From Planctomyces sp. (GTDB taxonomy: Bacteria; Planctomycetota; Planctomycetia; Planctomycetales; Planctomycetaceae): DNA of 64,000 nt. The position numbers were made by a program, and so were the translations under genes. This document shows, piece after piece, positions 18,993 through 28,587 of this stretch. The stretch covers positions 186,001 to 250,000 of the forward strand of contig JAEUIH010000003.1 in assembly GCA_016795105.1 (NCBI GenBank), read 5' to 3'. How positions within the stretch are numbered: position 1 is the stretch's first letter; the number at the start of each line of letters is the position of its first letter. The notes under the pieces are model-generated. The model had not been told where the DNA came from. It saw only the letters and a list, made by a program, of their open reading frames with translations, and ran no database searches.

Positions 18993-21900
18993 CTAGTCGT
19001 CGGTAAACAAATCGTCCCTGAGTTTCCTGCCGAAGGCCCGTGAGACAAGTGAAAGATCAGTCAGATTGACGAATCCGTTCCCATTCGCATCTGATTCCGG
19101 ATCTGATGTGCGGTTTGCCAGCAGAACCTGAGATTTGTCCGATGCATCGACCCTTCCGTCCCCGTTTACGTCTCCAAGAAGTCGATGAAAACTCATTTTT
19201 GGTGAATCTGCTTCAAACAGCCCATCCTGATTATGGTCATACACAATTTGGTAGTAGCCATCGCCGACATTTAGATTTCGGCTTCCTCCAATCCCCTGCA
19301 GACCGAAGTCTAATTGAATCCGACTGCCATTAATCGTGTGAGCAGGGAGTGACATCATGCCAACGCTGTTTCCATTCAGATCAAATCGATGCAACTGAAG
19401 TTGGTTGTTATTGAGCATATCGAGGAGCCCGTTTGGCTGATCAAAGATCAGGTCGACGTAACGCACATAGGATCGCTGATTCAAACCTCGTTCCACGTCG
19501 ATGCCAGTCAATTTAATCCTGTCCAGCCCTGGGTCCACGAGTTCTACGTCCGAGAATTCGATTCTGTCCGAGTTTGGAAAGACCACAGCACCGGTTTCCG
19601 ATGCAGAATACTGTGTCAGAATTTGGTCAAAGGCGGAGAACGGAGACTGCGTGCTGTTTTTCAGCTGCAAAACATCGATATCTGTGCCAGAGGGCTGTTC
19701 ATCGCCCAAAAGCCGGAGTCCTGTCGGTATGACACTCTCTGCCGACAGGTTAATCACAAGATGATTGGAACCGAGGCTGCCAGCGATGGTGAGGTCAGCA
19801 GCAAGGTATTGTGTGAAGAAAACATTATGCTGGAAGCCATCTGCGAAGTTGTCGGCAATGTGAATCGTATTGCCTGCTGTTGCCAGTTGAAGTCCGGCCT
19901 GAACACCTTCGGTAGCAGGTGTGATAAAAATCTGTCCTGTCTGCCAGGAAACAAGTCCGATTGTTCCAGTCAGCTCTGATGGCAAATCAAGGGCATGGAA
20001 GATCAGGTCTTCGATAATAAACGGGTCAGACACGGGTGTCTGATCAAGTTCGAACTGCAGATGACTGCCTGTGAACAGATGCGACAGATCGAGACGTTCT
20101 GCGGCTTCATAGTGAATCAGCTGACCGGCTCCGCGAACGTCGAGTATGTTGTCAGCATGTTCGTCGAAAATCAGCAGTGCACCAGACTCAACAAAGATGG
20201 CCGATTGTGAGAAGATGTCTGATTCTTCGACACGTACGCCTCCCAGACTAGCATCACCGAGTCGCAGAGTTGCACCGCTGCGAACCAGGATTGTTGGGAA
20301 ATCCCCGGTACCACTGTCTGCTCCGGCGGAGGTCTGAGAGAGTACTCCATTGGCGACAATGACGTGACCGCTGTTGACGGTGAGCGCGGGAGACCCGGGG
20401 CCGACTGTCGATGTACCGAGGTCAATGCTCAGTATGACGTTTTCCGGTACCGATGCCATCAGGCCATCATAGACTTCTCCGTTGAGATCCTGCTGAAGAC
20501 TGAGTTCGACATCGATAGTGTCTGAGCCTGAAGAGTCCGGATTTACAAGGCTGAGCGCATCAAGGAAATTTGCGGCATCTGCATTCGATGCCTCTTCAAG
20601 AGCCAGTGAATTCGCGTTGACCATTGCGGCAATTGTCTGAAACGCGGTCTCTATGTAACTGGCAGTCAGCGACTCACCTTTCGCAAGGAGCATTTCCCCC
20701 GTTACGCGAAATTGATTGCCCGTCATCAGATGAGTGACAACAGCATCCGAAGAGAAGTCGGTTGGCCCATTTTCAGGCCACAATTCACTCTGGAGTTGTC
20801 CGATCGCAGAATCGGCGCCCTCGGCATACAAAACTCCACCGGTGACAAACACATTGTCCACTCGCGCGTGCAGGGAATAGGATTCTGCTATTGCATCGAA
20901 CGTCTCTAAATCGGGATCAGGGCGATTGACGATCATGGGATAACGAAGGAATGTTCCACCCGCCAGTTGGCTGCCAAACATCGCATCCGATAACTGTATG
21001 TTCGGACCGTTGAGTATTAGACCAGCTGCACCGAGACCATGCCGAGGCTGTGGGATGTTCGGATCCGTACTTCCCGGGCCGAAGAAACTGCTGGAAACGG
21101 GCGTGAATTCATACGATGTCGTGCCACGATTCCAAAGATTCTCGAGGTATTCCCATCCCGTATGTACATCAACCGTCCCGTTGCCATCCGGAGAGTTTTC
21201 AACCACAACGGCCGCAAATCCGTTGGCGCGAAACTGTGATCCGAGGATGAGTTTAGATTGTTGAGGTCCGCTGGACGTTCGTGATGCAATGAGTCCGGCT
21301 CCATGATTGTCCCATCCTTCGATCGGAGAACCAGCTTCAGCTGAGAACGGGTTGTCAATATTCAATCCCGTGTGGACAATGTCGGTGCCGATGACTGTCG
21401 CCTGTGCAACATCCGTTAGTCGCAGGCCTGCATAGTTCGGAAGGGTTGCATTTCCAAGTCGTCCAGCTCGACGGATTGTCATATCCTGGAGAACAACTTC
21501 AGCTGCCCCAGACACAATGATTCCGTCTCCTGCTGCGTCAATGATGTTGATGCCGTTGATTCGAAGGAATTGATCATCCGTGGACGTTCCCCGGTTCCAT
21601 GAGATGGCCGCCTGACTCGCGTCTGAAACCTGATCCATGAGCAGGTTTACATGATAGCCTGAAAATCCCGACACGGGATCCCAGCTGGGCTGAGCCTTCA
21701 AATGAAGGCTCTTGCCTTCAATATGGACGGCAGTTCGGTAGTCGCCAGGAGCAAACAGCAGAGTTCCGCCGTCAGGGAGTTTCGAGATGATCTCCTGCAG
21801 CCTTGCTTCATCCATTGATGGGTCGATCAGACCAAACGTATCTTCGTTGTTGCAATAGATTTCGACATCGCGCAATGTGACATTGACCTGATACTGGTCA

Positions 21901-22898
21901 GATGCGGAATAATGCCACTCACCTACACCGTTGTTGTCTGTAAACGTGAACGACAGCTCAGGCGAATGCCAACCCTGCATTGTGTCGATCCCAGGGCCGC
22001 CGTCGAAAATGTCTGTGCCGCCACCGACACGGAAGTAGTCATCTCCCTCGCCTCCGGTGAACGTGATTCCCGCCATGGCCGGGTTCTGAAATGCATCGCG
22101 GTACCAGTCGATGCCGAAGCTTTCAATTCGATCATTTCCACTCGTGCCCGCAATGCTCAGCGAATTCAGGAATCCCTGAGTAGCACCATAGATGGAAGCA
22201 CCTGAAAGAGCAGGTCCGTCATTAAATTTCTGGTTCAGCTGCAGCATCTGAAAATCAGTGCCGACGTACCACCCAGTCAGCTCATACGCGGTGCCTTCAG
22301 AATTGCCATCCGGCAACTGAACGAAGACGTCCCGGGTTGAGATCTCAATCAGTCCTGGCAGAAGAACCCCATCATGGAGTGCAGTTTCAATATACCACTT
22401 GCCGGGTTCAAGACTTCCGTTGGACGCTGCCCCCTGCATGAAGACAGTGTCAATGTTTCCAGGTCTGTCAGCCGGTTGCCCCAAATCCCAGTTCATGAAC
22501 GAAACGTCTGCACCGGAATCCCAGGTGAAAGTGCCATCCATCGCTATGTCATTGAGCCCGATCCAGAACGCTCCGTCAGAGATGGCTGAAGTGACAAAAG
22601 CATTCTCCTCCGGGCTGTCGATTGTCGCGAGGTGACTGCCCAGCAGTTGTGCGGACTGCTCCACCTGCTGCCATGTTGGTGTGGTGGAATCAGAATTCAG
22701 GACGACCAGATAATCATGCCCCTCATGATGAAATGCCTGAAGAACACTGGCTGCCAGTACGCAACGCGTTTCAAGTGAGTCAGCGAAGAGACACGTCTTC
22801 AGTTGTGAATCGTTCGATCGCTTACGACGCAGCTTCGCACGACCCAGCCATGCACGACCCAGCCATGCACAACGCAAAAAGGCCTTTAGATGGAGCAT
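18993..22898 (-). CDS. Giant secreted protein: C-type lectin domain, beta-helix, dockerin end
   Basis: 1301 residues. The basic N-terminus runs into LETRCVLAA (42-50), the planctomycete exported-giant motif. Residues ~55-200 form a C-type lectin-like domain (HDYLVVL, TWQQVEQSAQLLGSHLATI, FWIGLND, GQPADRPGN). From ~370 on, repeated short strands (TLRDVEIYCNN, LQDMTIRRAGRLG, RLTDVAQATVIG) suggest a right-handed beta-helix of the pectate-lyase type. The last ~170 residues are a module shared with the protein at 23790, ending in a dockerin type I pair of calcium loops (GDVNGDGRVDASD and DANGNGFVNLTD) and DDLFTDD. Probable cell-surface or matrix protein, perhaps carbohydrate binding. No cohesin is visible in this window. 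Confidence 0.85.
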   Translation of the reverse strand: MLHLKAFLRCAWLGRAWLGRAKLRRKRSNDSQLKTCLFADSLETRCVLAASVLQAFHHEGHDYLVVLNSDSTTPTWQQVEQSAQLLGSHLATIDSPEENAFVTSAISDGAFWIGLNDIAMDGTFTWDSGADVSFMNWDLGQPADRPGNIDTVFMQGAASNGSLEPGKWYIETALHDGVLLPGLIEISTRDVFVQLPDGNSEGTAYELTGWYVGTDFQMLQLNQKFNDGPALSGASIYGATQGFLNSLSIAGTSGNDRIESFGIDWYRDAFQNPAMAGITFTGGEGDDYFRVGGGTDIFDGGPGIDTMQGWHSPELSFTFTDNNGVGEWHYSASDQYQVNVTLRDVEIYCNNEDTFGLIDPSMDEARLQEIISKLPDGGTLLFAPGDYRTAVHIEGKSLHLKAQPSWDPVSGFSGYHVNLLMDQVSDASQAAISWNRGTSTDDQFLRINGINIIDAAGDGIIVSGAAEVVLQDMTIRRAGRLGNATLPNYAGLRLTDVAQATVIGTDIVHTGLNIDNPFSAEAGSPIEGWDNHGAGLIASRTSSGPQQSKLILGSQFRANGFAAVVVENSPDGNGTVDVHTGWEYLENLWNRGTTSYEFTPVSSSFFGPGSTDPNIPQPRHGLGAAGLILNGPNIQLSDAMFGSQLAGGTFLRYPMIVNRPDPDLETFDAIAESYSLHARVDNVFVTGGVLYAEGADSAIGQLQSELWPENGPTDFSSDAVVTHLMTGNQFRVTGEMLLAKGESLTASYIETAFQTIAAMVNANSLALEEASNADAANFLDALSLVNPDSSGSDTIDVELSLQQDLNGEVYDGLMASVPENVILSIDLGTSTVGPGSPALTVNSGHVIVANGVLSQTSAGADSGTGDFPTILVRSGATLRLGDASLGGVRVEESDIFSQSAIFVESGALLIFDEHADNILDVRGAGQLIHYEAAERLDLSHLFTGSHLQFELDQTPVSDPFIIEDLIFHALDLPSELTGTIGLVSWQTGQIFITPATEGVQAGLQLATAGNTIHIADNFADGFQHNVFFTQYLAADLTIAGSLGSNHLVINLSAESVIPTGLRLLGDEQPSGTDIDVLQLKNSTQSPFSAFDQILTQYSASETGAVVFPNSDRIEFSDVELVDPGLDRIKLTGIDVERGLNQRSYVRYVDLIFDQPNGLLDMLNNNQLQLHRFDLNGNSVGMMSLPAHTINGSRIQLDFGLQGIGGSRNLNVGDGYYQIVYDHNQDGLFEADSPKMSFHRLLGDVNGDGRVDASDKSQVLLANRTSDPESDANGNGFVNLTDLSLVSRAFGRKLRDDLFTDD
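22837..22866 (-). repeat. 15-bp in-frame tandem duplication
   Basis: Two exact 15-nt copies side by side (22837-22851 and 22852-22866) within the N-terminal coding region of the lectin/dockerin protein; they give a doubled WLGRA in the basic leader. A recent slippage event is the simple explanation. Confidence 0.8.
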
Positions 22899-22965
22899 AG
22901 ATGATCAACCTTTGGCAATCGGGGAATCGCAGAGGGGAGCCTGGGTCAATTTTGAATGTCGTTTT

Positions 22966-23664
22966 TCAGGCGGAAGCTCGGCGGCGACGACATCGATGCA
23001 GGCCGAACACCATGGCGCTCCCGAAGATGATCGCACTGCCGGGCTCGGGTACAGCGGCCGGAGCGGCTTCGACTGTGAGCGTTAAGGGAATCGATCTGTA
23101 TGGCAGAGAGTCCGGAAATTCGAGGAGATCTTCCATCCCGGAAAACTCAGAGAAGTCGAGATCTATGGTGTATGTGCCAGCTGCTAAGGCCAAAAGATCC
23201 AGCCGATAGAGAATTGCCTCCTGACCGACCGTTGGTATGAGAACTGGGTTCGGCAAACCCGGAAACCCGCCGCCGGATCCATCATCGCTGAAGTCACTGC
23301 CGGTGTAGACCGTCCCGCCGGAAAGTACTTCACCGACTGGGAGGCCTGTATTCTGATTCAGACTGCTGCCATAAAAGATGTAGTTCGTGTGATTGAGCTG
23401 TGATTCTGATTGAGTCGCCGAGAAGACCAGGCCGCCAGTTGGGCCAGACACCGAGGACAGTACTACATCCGCAAAGAAGCCATCGAGGTAAAGGTCTGTT
23501 GCAGATTCATTTGCAATCAGTACATCAATCTGAGCGCTGGTGCCTGCGACCAGTGTCGATGGAGTTGTATTCGAGAATGAGATGACCAGTCCGGCAGATG
23601 CAGTGCCGGCTGATGCCGTCAATATAAGAGAACAAAAGAGGAAGGACAGTTGATGGAGTTTCAT
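22966..23664 (-). CDS. PEP-CTERM protein
   Basis: 232 residues from ATG 23664, which places the signal peptide (MKLHQLSFLFCSLILTASAG) at the start. The mature part is beta-rich (GLVISFSNTTPSTLVAGT...). The C-terminus is a full PEP-CTERM signal: VPEPGSA, a short hydrophobic helix, then the basic tail HRCRRRRASA. Such proteins are processed by an exosortase (EpsH/XrtA family) and often belong to exopolysaccharide or biofilm matrix. No exosortase is in this window. It sits between the two giant dockerin-ended proteins (125 and 67 nt gaps) in the same direction, so co-expression is likely. Confidence 0.85.
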   Translation of the reverse strand: MKLHQLSFLFCSLILTASAGTASAGLVISFSNTTPSTLVAGTSAQIDVLIANESATDLYLDGFFADVVLSSVSGPTGGLVFSATQSESQLNHTNYIFYGSSLNQNTGLPVGEVLSGGTVYTGSDFSDDGSGGGFPGLPNPVLIPTVGQEAILYRLDLLALAAGTYTIDLDFSEFSGMEDLLEFPDSLPYRSIPLTLTVEAAPAAVPEPGSAIIFGSAMVFGLHRCRRRRASA

Positions 23665-23789
23665 TTGTGGATACCTGATTAATCGTTTTCGAAAAAAATG
23701 CTCTCGGTCGTAGGTTATCTTTCTGGACACTCGAGCGTCGCGAGACGTTCGATCAGCGGTTCGCTGCGTCTCAGAGCAGTGATGACTGA

Positions 23790-26700
23790 CTAGTCATCAG
23801 TGAACAGGTCGTCCTTGATCTTCCTTCCAAAGGCTCTGGAAATCAGCGAGATATCCGTCAGATTGACGAGTCCATCGCCGTTGGCATCGGACTCCGGCTC
23901 AGCGGTACGATTTGCCAACAGCGCCTGAGACTTGTCAGCAGCATCGACTTTGCCATCACCAGTCACATCTCCAAGCAGGCGATGAAAACTACGTACCTGA
24001 GAATCGAGTACAAGTTGGTAGTAACCATCTCCGACGTTGGAGTTGCGGTTTCCGCCGATTCCCTGAAATCCAAAGTCAAACTGAACTGTGTTTCCAGAGA
24101 TGCTGTATGTCGGCAGGGGCACGGATTGAGGATTCAGTCCGTTAAGATCGAATCGATACAGCTGCAGGTGATTTTCACTGAGCAGAGTTGTGATTTCTTC
24201 GGGGCGATCAAAGATCGCATCAAGATATCGTACGAACGATCTTTGGTTCTGCCCTGCCTGAACATCAATACCAACGAGTTCAGTGACGTCCTGGACCATT
24301 ACCGTAAATGATTTTTCGATCGAGAAACCGTTTGATCCTGTCGATCTGACTCGGACAACGAGTGAATTCTGAACCTCAAAGTCGAAGACCCCCAGTGTTC
24401 TCAACTCATTGCCATTAACAATCGTAAACCGGTGATTATCGTCACTGCCAGGTCCTTCGATCAGTTCAAATGTATGACTGACTTCAGTGTTGTCTTCGAT
24501 CGTGGATAAGATGCCGATCAGAGTGTTGACAGGCTGATTCTCGAGTATTGTTGAATGGTCGAGAATTATGTCAGAAGGACCGCCTGGAGTGTACAGAGCG
24601 ACTACGATGTCGTTGCCGTCACCACCGACGTAAGTGATTTGAAGATCGACTCCCGAAACATTAAAGACCGCTCCTTCCGGTAGTCCGTTAAAGGTGCCCG
24701 TCACGGGGAGTTCACTCTGGTTGTCCAGAATCCTGAATTGTGAACCGTCCACGGGCAAAAATTCGGAGATCTGCAGGTTGAACTCGACATCGCTGATGTC
24801 GACTGATTCTGTGGCAATTATCTGGTCATAGCCGGTTCCCGGACTTTCGCCCATGATCTCGATGAGAATGCGACCTCCCGGACTCGATGTCAGGTGCTGC
24901 ATCCCAAACTGTCCAGGGCTATTACCCGCGGTGAGCAGGCCGGCGTTCGAAATGTGGACTGTCCCGGCAGAAATCTCAGGTGTAGGCGCAATTGACGTTG
25001 CGATCCCGTCACCGCTGATATGGAGAGTCGAATTTGTAAGGTTCGCCCCGGGGGCAAGGACGACAGTACCGTTTGTGACAATGACCTGTCCTGTGGTCAG
25101 ATTGTCCCCGTTGAAGGTGAAATAGCCCGTCTCATATTTGTAGATATCCTGGTGGCCCCCCAGTCCGGATGCTTCGCCTGTCGTCACAAACACCTGTCCG
25201 GATGTGCTGACAACAGAGCCCCCCGTTGAGACGACAGCCCCGCCAAAGATACCAAGTCCACCGACCAGTTCATGGTGACTTGTCAGGTCAAGTGAACTGC
25301 CGGTGTGGACATTCAATCCGCTCGAATCATCAATACTGTCCCCTGACATCAGCTGAAAGATACCGCCGTTGAAATGGATCTGTGCCAGATCAGCATCGAG
25401 CTGCTGAATCAGTGTCGTGCCGGGTGTTGACAGGTATTGATTGAAGGAAGAAGTCGTTGAGAGACTCCCGCTGTTCTCGACTGATATTGTGAGGGGAAGT
25501 CCGGATTCACCAAGTTCGCCATTGGTCGAAATCAGGTTCACGCCGGTCGAGGCGGTTGTCAGGAGCATTGCAGGCCCATAGATGCTCGACTGGGCGCCTA
25601 TCTGAATGCTGCCGGCCTCCAATGTGCCTTCTGCCGACAGAATCACAGCTCCGGCGGAGGTGATAGAGACATCGTCGTTGAGTACAAAAGGACTTTCAAG
25701 GATGATGTCTCCTGTGGTTGTGGAGATCTGGACCACATCCGGATCCGGTCCTGTCACAAGGCTTCCAACGGAGAGATGCGACGTTGACAAGACAAACACA
25801 TCTCCCGCAGGCCCGCCAGGTCCTTCCGTTTCGATGAACAGTTTTCCGGCGACGTCAACGCTGACTGGAGTCTCCTGACTACCGATCGCCTCGCTCTGAG
25901 AATGTAAAGTGAGGTCCCCATCAGTTGTTTGAAATGCCCCCTGAATTCCGTTGTTAGATAAAATATTCATCGACGCAGCAGACAGCAGATCAGAGCCCAT
26001 GAGTGAATTCGATAAATTCAGCTCCAGGTTGTCATCGAGGATGGTAAGGCTGCTGATGAACGCCGTTTCCCCGTCCAGAACAACTCGCTGAACGTCCTCA
26101 AATGTGTCGATCAGTATCAGAGGCACTGTCTCCAGTTGGGGAATGCCGAAATCAAAGCTTTCATTCAGGATCCTTGCGAAGACACTGCCATTGCTGCCGG
26201 AGGCGTGTGTTTCGAATCTGATGGAATCAGCTGCAAAGACCCGGATCTTGTGATCTTCGGTTCCGATTGTTCCTTGTGACGAGAGCAAATGGAGACTCGA
26301 GTCCGAGGATACGATTCCCGAACCCAGAATTTTCTGCGCGATCAGCGTGAGCGAGCTGTCAGAATGGAAGTCGGCATTGATATTTATCACTGGAACGCTA
26401 TCATCATCCCCAATGATGAACTCAGTGAACCCCGGTCTGAAGAGGTCCATCCATTCTGTGCCGATCACTACGTCTGCGGTTTCAGGATTCGAATCCGCAG
26501 CTCCGAGACTGATCCCTTCGTTCGTGAATGCTCGCAGGTGGACTGTCCCTGAGCCGGCGAGGATATTCGGAACAACTTCCGGTCCTGATCCGATCCATGG
26601 GCGGCTGTAGAATCCGTCCGAAACCAGTGACAAGCTTCCGTCACCGAACTGAATTCCCAGATTTGGCACAGCTTCGAGAAACTCAATCTGTCCTCCGACA

Positions 26701-28274
26701 GAGGATGAAAGGAACGACACCTGATCGCCGGAGAGGCCGCTGAAGTCGTCACCAAAGAACGGGAAGAGCTGGACGATCAGCAGGCCCGAGGTGGATTCAA
26801 TCCGGACCACATTTGAGTGATCGGGATCTGTAAGCACGTGCTGAACTCGCAGGACCCCCGAACTGGAGATATGGACGTCACCGTTCGCGGGCATCGACCA
26901 GAAGTCATTGACATAGAGCTTGCCGTATCCGGCATTATCAAAACCGGCGCCTGTGGACGGCATTGCAGTACCGGTGAATACGCTGAGCATTCCGCCAGCG
27001 TCATCAGAAGAGATTCCGGAACCTGCGTAAAAGTGGATATTTCCGGAACTGGTGAATAGATTCTGTTCCTCAACAGGTGATGTCAGAGCATTGCCAGTTG
27101 CCACTGCATCTGTAGCAGCCATCTCAATCCGACCAAAGACCGATTCGACTCTTGCTGAACCGCTGTGTGCCGAACCGCCACTCAAGTGGTGAACGTTTCC
27201 AGTTCGAACGCGACCATTTTCGCTGCCGATTACTGCTCCGGTGCTGTAGGCCGAACCAGAGGGATCCCCGCCCGCCCTCAGGAGAATTTCTCCGGAACTC
27301 AGGATTCCATAAAACGGGTCTTCGGTCGCGGAAACGACATCTCCCGTTGCTACCTCAGCATTGAGCGAAATGCTTCCCAGTGACAGCATCTGAATTGAAG
27401 GTGTTACAGAACGCCCACCCGGTCCATCGGCGTCAGCGGTACTCACTTTCGCATTGACCGAAATTTGCTCCGCAACAATGCTCATACCGACAATGTGAGT
27501 TTCAACGCCGTCCCAGACGTTCTCTTCACCGCCAACGATGGTAAACGGTTGGTCAAACTGCAGATGACCAGCGGACTCAATCGATACTGGCCCTTCCACG
27601 ATGACCGGCACATCGAAATCAACGCGTTGCACATCCGCGGCCGTTTCTTCGTAGGAATGATGCCCAAGGTGACTGACATTCATGTTGAGGCGTCCGCTGA
27701 ATCGAGCAGTGTCGCCGGTAAAATGAACGGAACCCCTGTCCCCACTCAGGGACAGATAAAAATCAAACGGGAACGGCTGATCTTCACCCGCTCCGACAAT
27801 AGTGACTGCCGAATTGGCTCCAGAGACTGAAATGGACGGCGATGTTGACGGTGTTGGCACTGAGAACTTTGTGATATCAACAGTCAGCGTCTGAAGCCCA
27901 TTTCCCCGGAATCCAGCAACCGGGTCGTCTATACCCACCCATGCATCTTCATTTTCTGTCCCCAAAGTAAATTGTACATGAGTCTCATCAAGGAACGAGA
28001 CGTTTAGGGTTTCGTTGTCAAAAGTCGTATTGAGCGCCAGATGACCGCCGCTGGCGCTGAAGGATGCCGGCACAATTCGACGTTCAAGAGGGTCGCTGAC
28101 CTGTGTCGCCAAACGAAATCGATCTCTACGTACAGACCGTCGCAGATTGCGAGAACGCACACCTGATCCGCTGGCGTTCGAGGCTCTTCGAAGTCCGTTG
28201 AGTGACATCTTTAAATTGCGAACGAGAGTCACACAGCGATCGAATGCGGATTCTTTCCTGGACACAGAGAGCAC
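23790..28274 (-). CDS. Giant secreted beta-rich protein with cadherin-like domain and dockerin end
   Basis: 1494 residues from GTG 28274; the ATG at 28208 is an alternative and neither has a clear ribosome site. The leader is basic and contains LERRIVPAS (63-71), the exported-giant motif. Most of the protein is repetitive beta-strand sequence (VSITSAGAVILSAEG, GDLTLHSQSEAIGS, VVLAPGANLTNSTLHISG), like filamentous or autotransporter passenger beta-helices. About 1230-1325 is a cadherin-like domain (ILENQPVNTLIGIL; FDFEVQNSLVVRV). The last ~160 residues match the end of the protein at 18993 and close with two dockerin calcium loops and DDLFTDD. Probably surface-exposed; substrate or partner unknown. 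First gene of the proposed four-gene operon. Confidence 0.85.
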   Translation of the reverse strand: MLSVSRKESAFDRCVTLVRNLKMSLNGLRRASNASGSGVRSRNLRRSVRRDRFRLATQVSDPLERRIVPASFSASGGHLALNTTFDNETLNVSFLDETHVQFTLGTENEDAWVGIDDPVAGFRGNGLQTLTVDITKFSVPTPSTSPSISVSGANSAVTIVGAGEDQPFPFDFYLSLSGDRGSVHFTGDTARFSGRLNMNVSHLGHHSYEETAADVQRVDFDVPVIVEGPVSIESAGHLQFDQPFTIVGGEENVWDGVETHIVGMSIVAEQISVNAKVSTADADGPGGRSVTPSIQMLSLGSISLNAEVATGDVVSATEDPFYGILSSGEILLRAGGDPSGSAYSTGAVIGSENGRVRTGNVHHLSGGSAHSGSARVESVFGRIEMAATDAVATGNALTSPVEEQNLFTSSGNIHFYAGSGISSDDAGGMLSVFTGTAMPSTGAGFDNAGYGKLYVNDFWSMPANGDVHISSSGVLRVQHVLTDPDHSNVVRIESTSGLLIVQLFPFFGDDFSGLSGDQVSFLSSSVGGQIEFLEAVPNLGIQFGDGSLSLVSDGFYSRPWIGSGPEVVPNILAGSGTVHLRAFTNEGISLGAADSNPETADVVIGTEWMDLFRPGFTEFIIGDDDSVPVININADFHSDSSLTLIAQKILGSGIVSSDSSLHLLSSQGTIGTEDHKIRVFAADSIRFETHASGSNGSVFARILNESFDFGIPQLETVPLILIDTFEDVQRVVLDGETAFISSLTILDDNLELNLSNSLMGSDLLSAASMNILSNNGIQGAFQTTDGDLTLHSQSEAIGSQETPVSVDVAGKLFIETEGPGGPAGDVFVLSTSHLSVGSLVTGPDPDVVQISTTTGDIILESPFVLNDDVSITSAGAVILSAEGTLEAGSIQIGAQSSIYGPAMLLTTASTGVNLISTNGELGESGLPLTISVENSGSLSTTSSFNQYLSTPGTTLIQQLDADLAQIHFNGGIFQLMSGDSIDDSSGLNVHTGSSLDLTSHHELVGGLGIFGGAVVSTGGSVVSTSGQVFVTTGEASGLGGHQDIYKYETGYFTFNGDNLTTGQVIVTNGTVVLAPGANLTNSTLHISGDGIATSIAPTPEISAGTVHISNAGLLTAGNSPGQFGMQHLTSSPGGRILIEIMGESPGTGYDQIIATESVDISDVEFNLQISEFLPVDGSQFRILDNQSELPVTGTFNGLPEGAVFNVSGVDLQITYVGGDGNDIVVALYTPGGPSDIILDHSTILENQPVNTLIGILSTIEDNTEVSHTFELIEGPGSDDNHRFTIVNGNELRTLGVFDFEVQNSLVVRVRSTGSNGFSIEKSFTVMVQDVTELVGIDVQAGQNQRSFVRYLDAIFDRPEEITTLLSENHLQLYRFDLNGLNPQSVPLPTYSISGNTVQFDFGFQGIGGNRNSNVGDGYYQLVLDSQVRSFHRLLGDVTGDGKVDAADKSQALLANRTAEPESDANGDGLVNLTDISLISRAFGRKIKDDLFTDD

Positions 28275-28587
28275 CTTTCTTCAGATCTTCAGAGACAGCG
28301 CAGCAGCGAACCGTCCGGCTATTCTGCGGTTGGGACGTCTATTCTCCGGTTTTTTCCGGGGACAGGCTCTTTGAGGCTTTCAGCGAATGAGGAGCCGCAG
28401 TCACGCATATTTTTCCCCAGGCCGGCACAATTTTTCTGGATTCTCAATCTCTTTCCGTTGCTGGTCTGAGTCCTGGCTTGCTGGTCCCCCGCGCTCCGCC
28501 TCTGATCGGACCACTTCATTCAGCGATCCGCAGGGATATACTGCCGGGAACGTGGTCGAGAGAATTGGCGGAACAGGGTGATTGATT
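28275..28587. other. Divergent intergenic region (313 bp)
   Basis: Lies between the minus-strand giant protein gene and the plus-strand TPR kinase gene. It should contain both promoters. Apart from AGGGTG ahead of the kinase ATG, I find no clear operator, hairpin or small gene. Confidence 0.5.
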
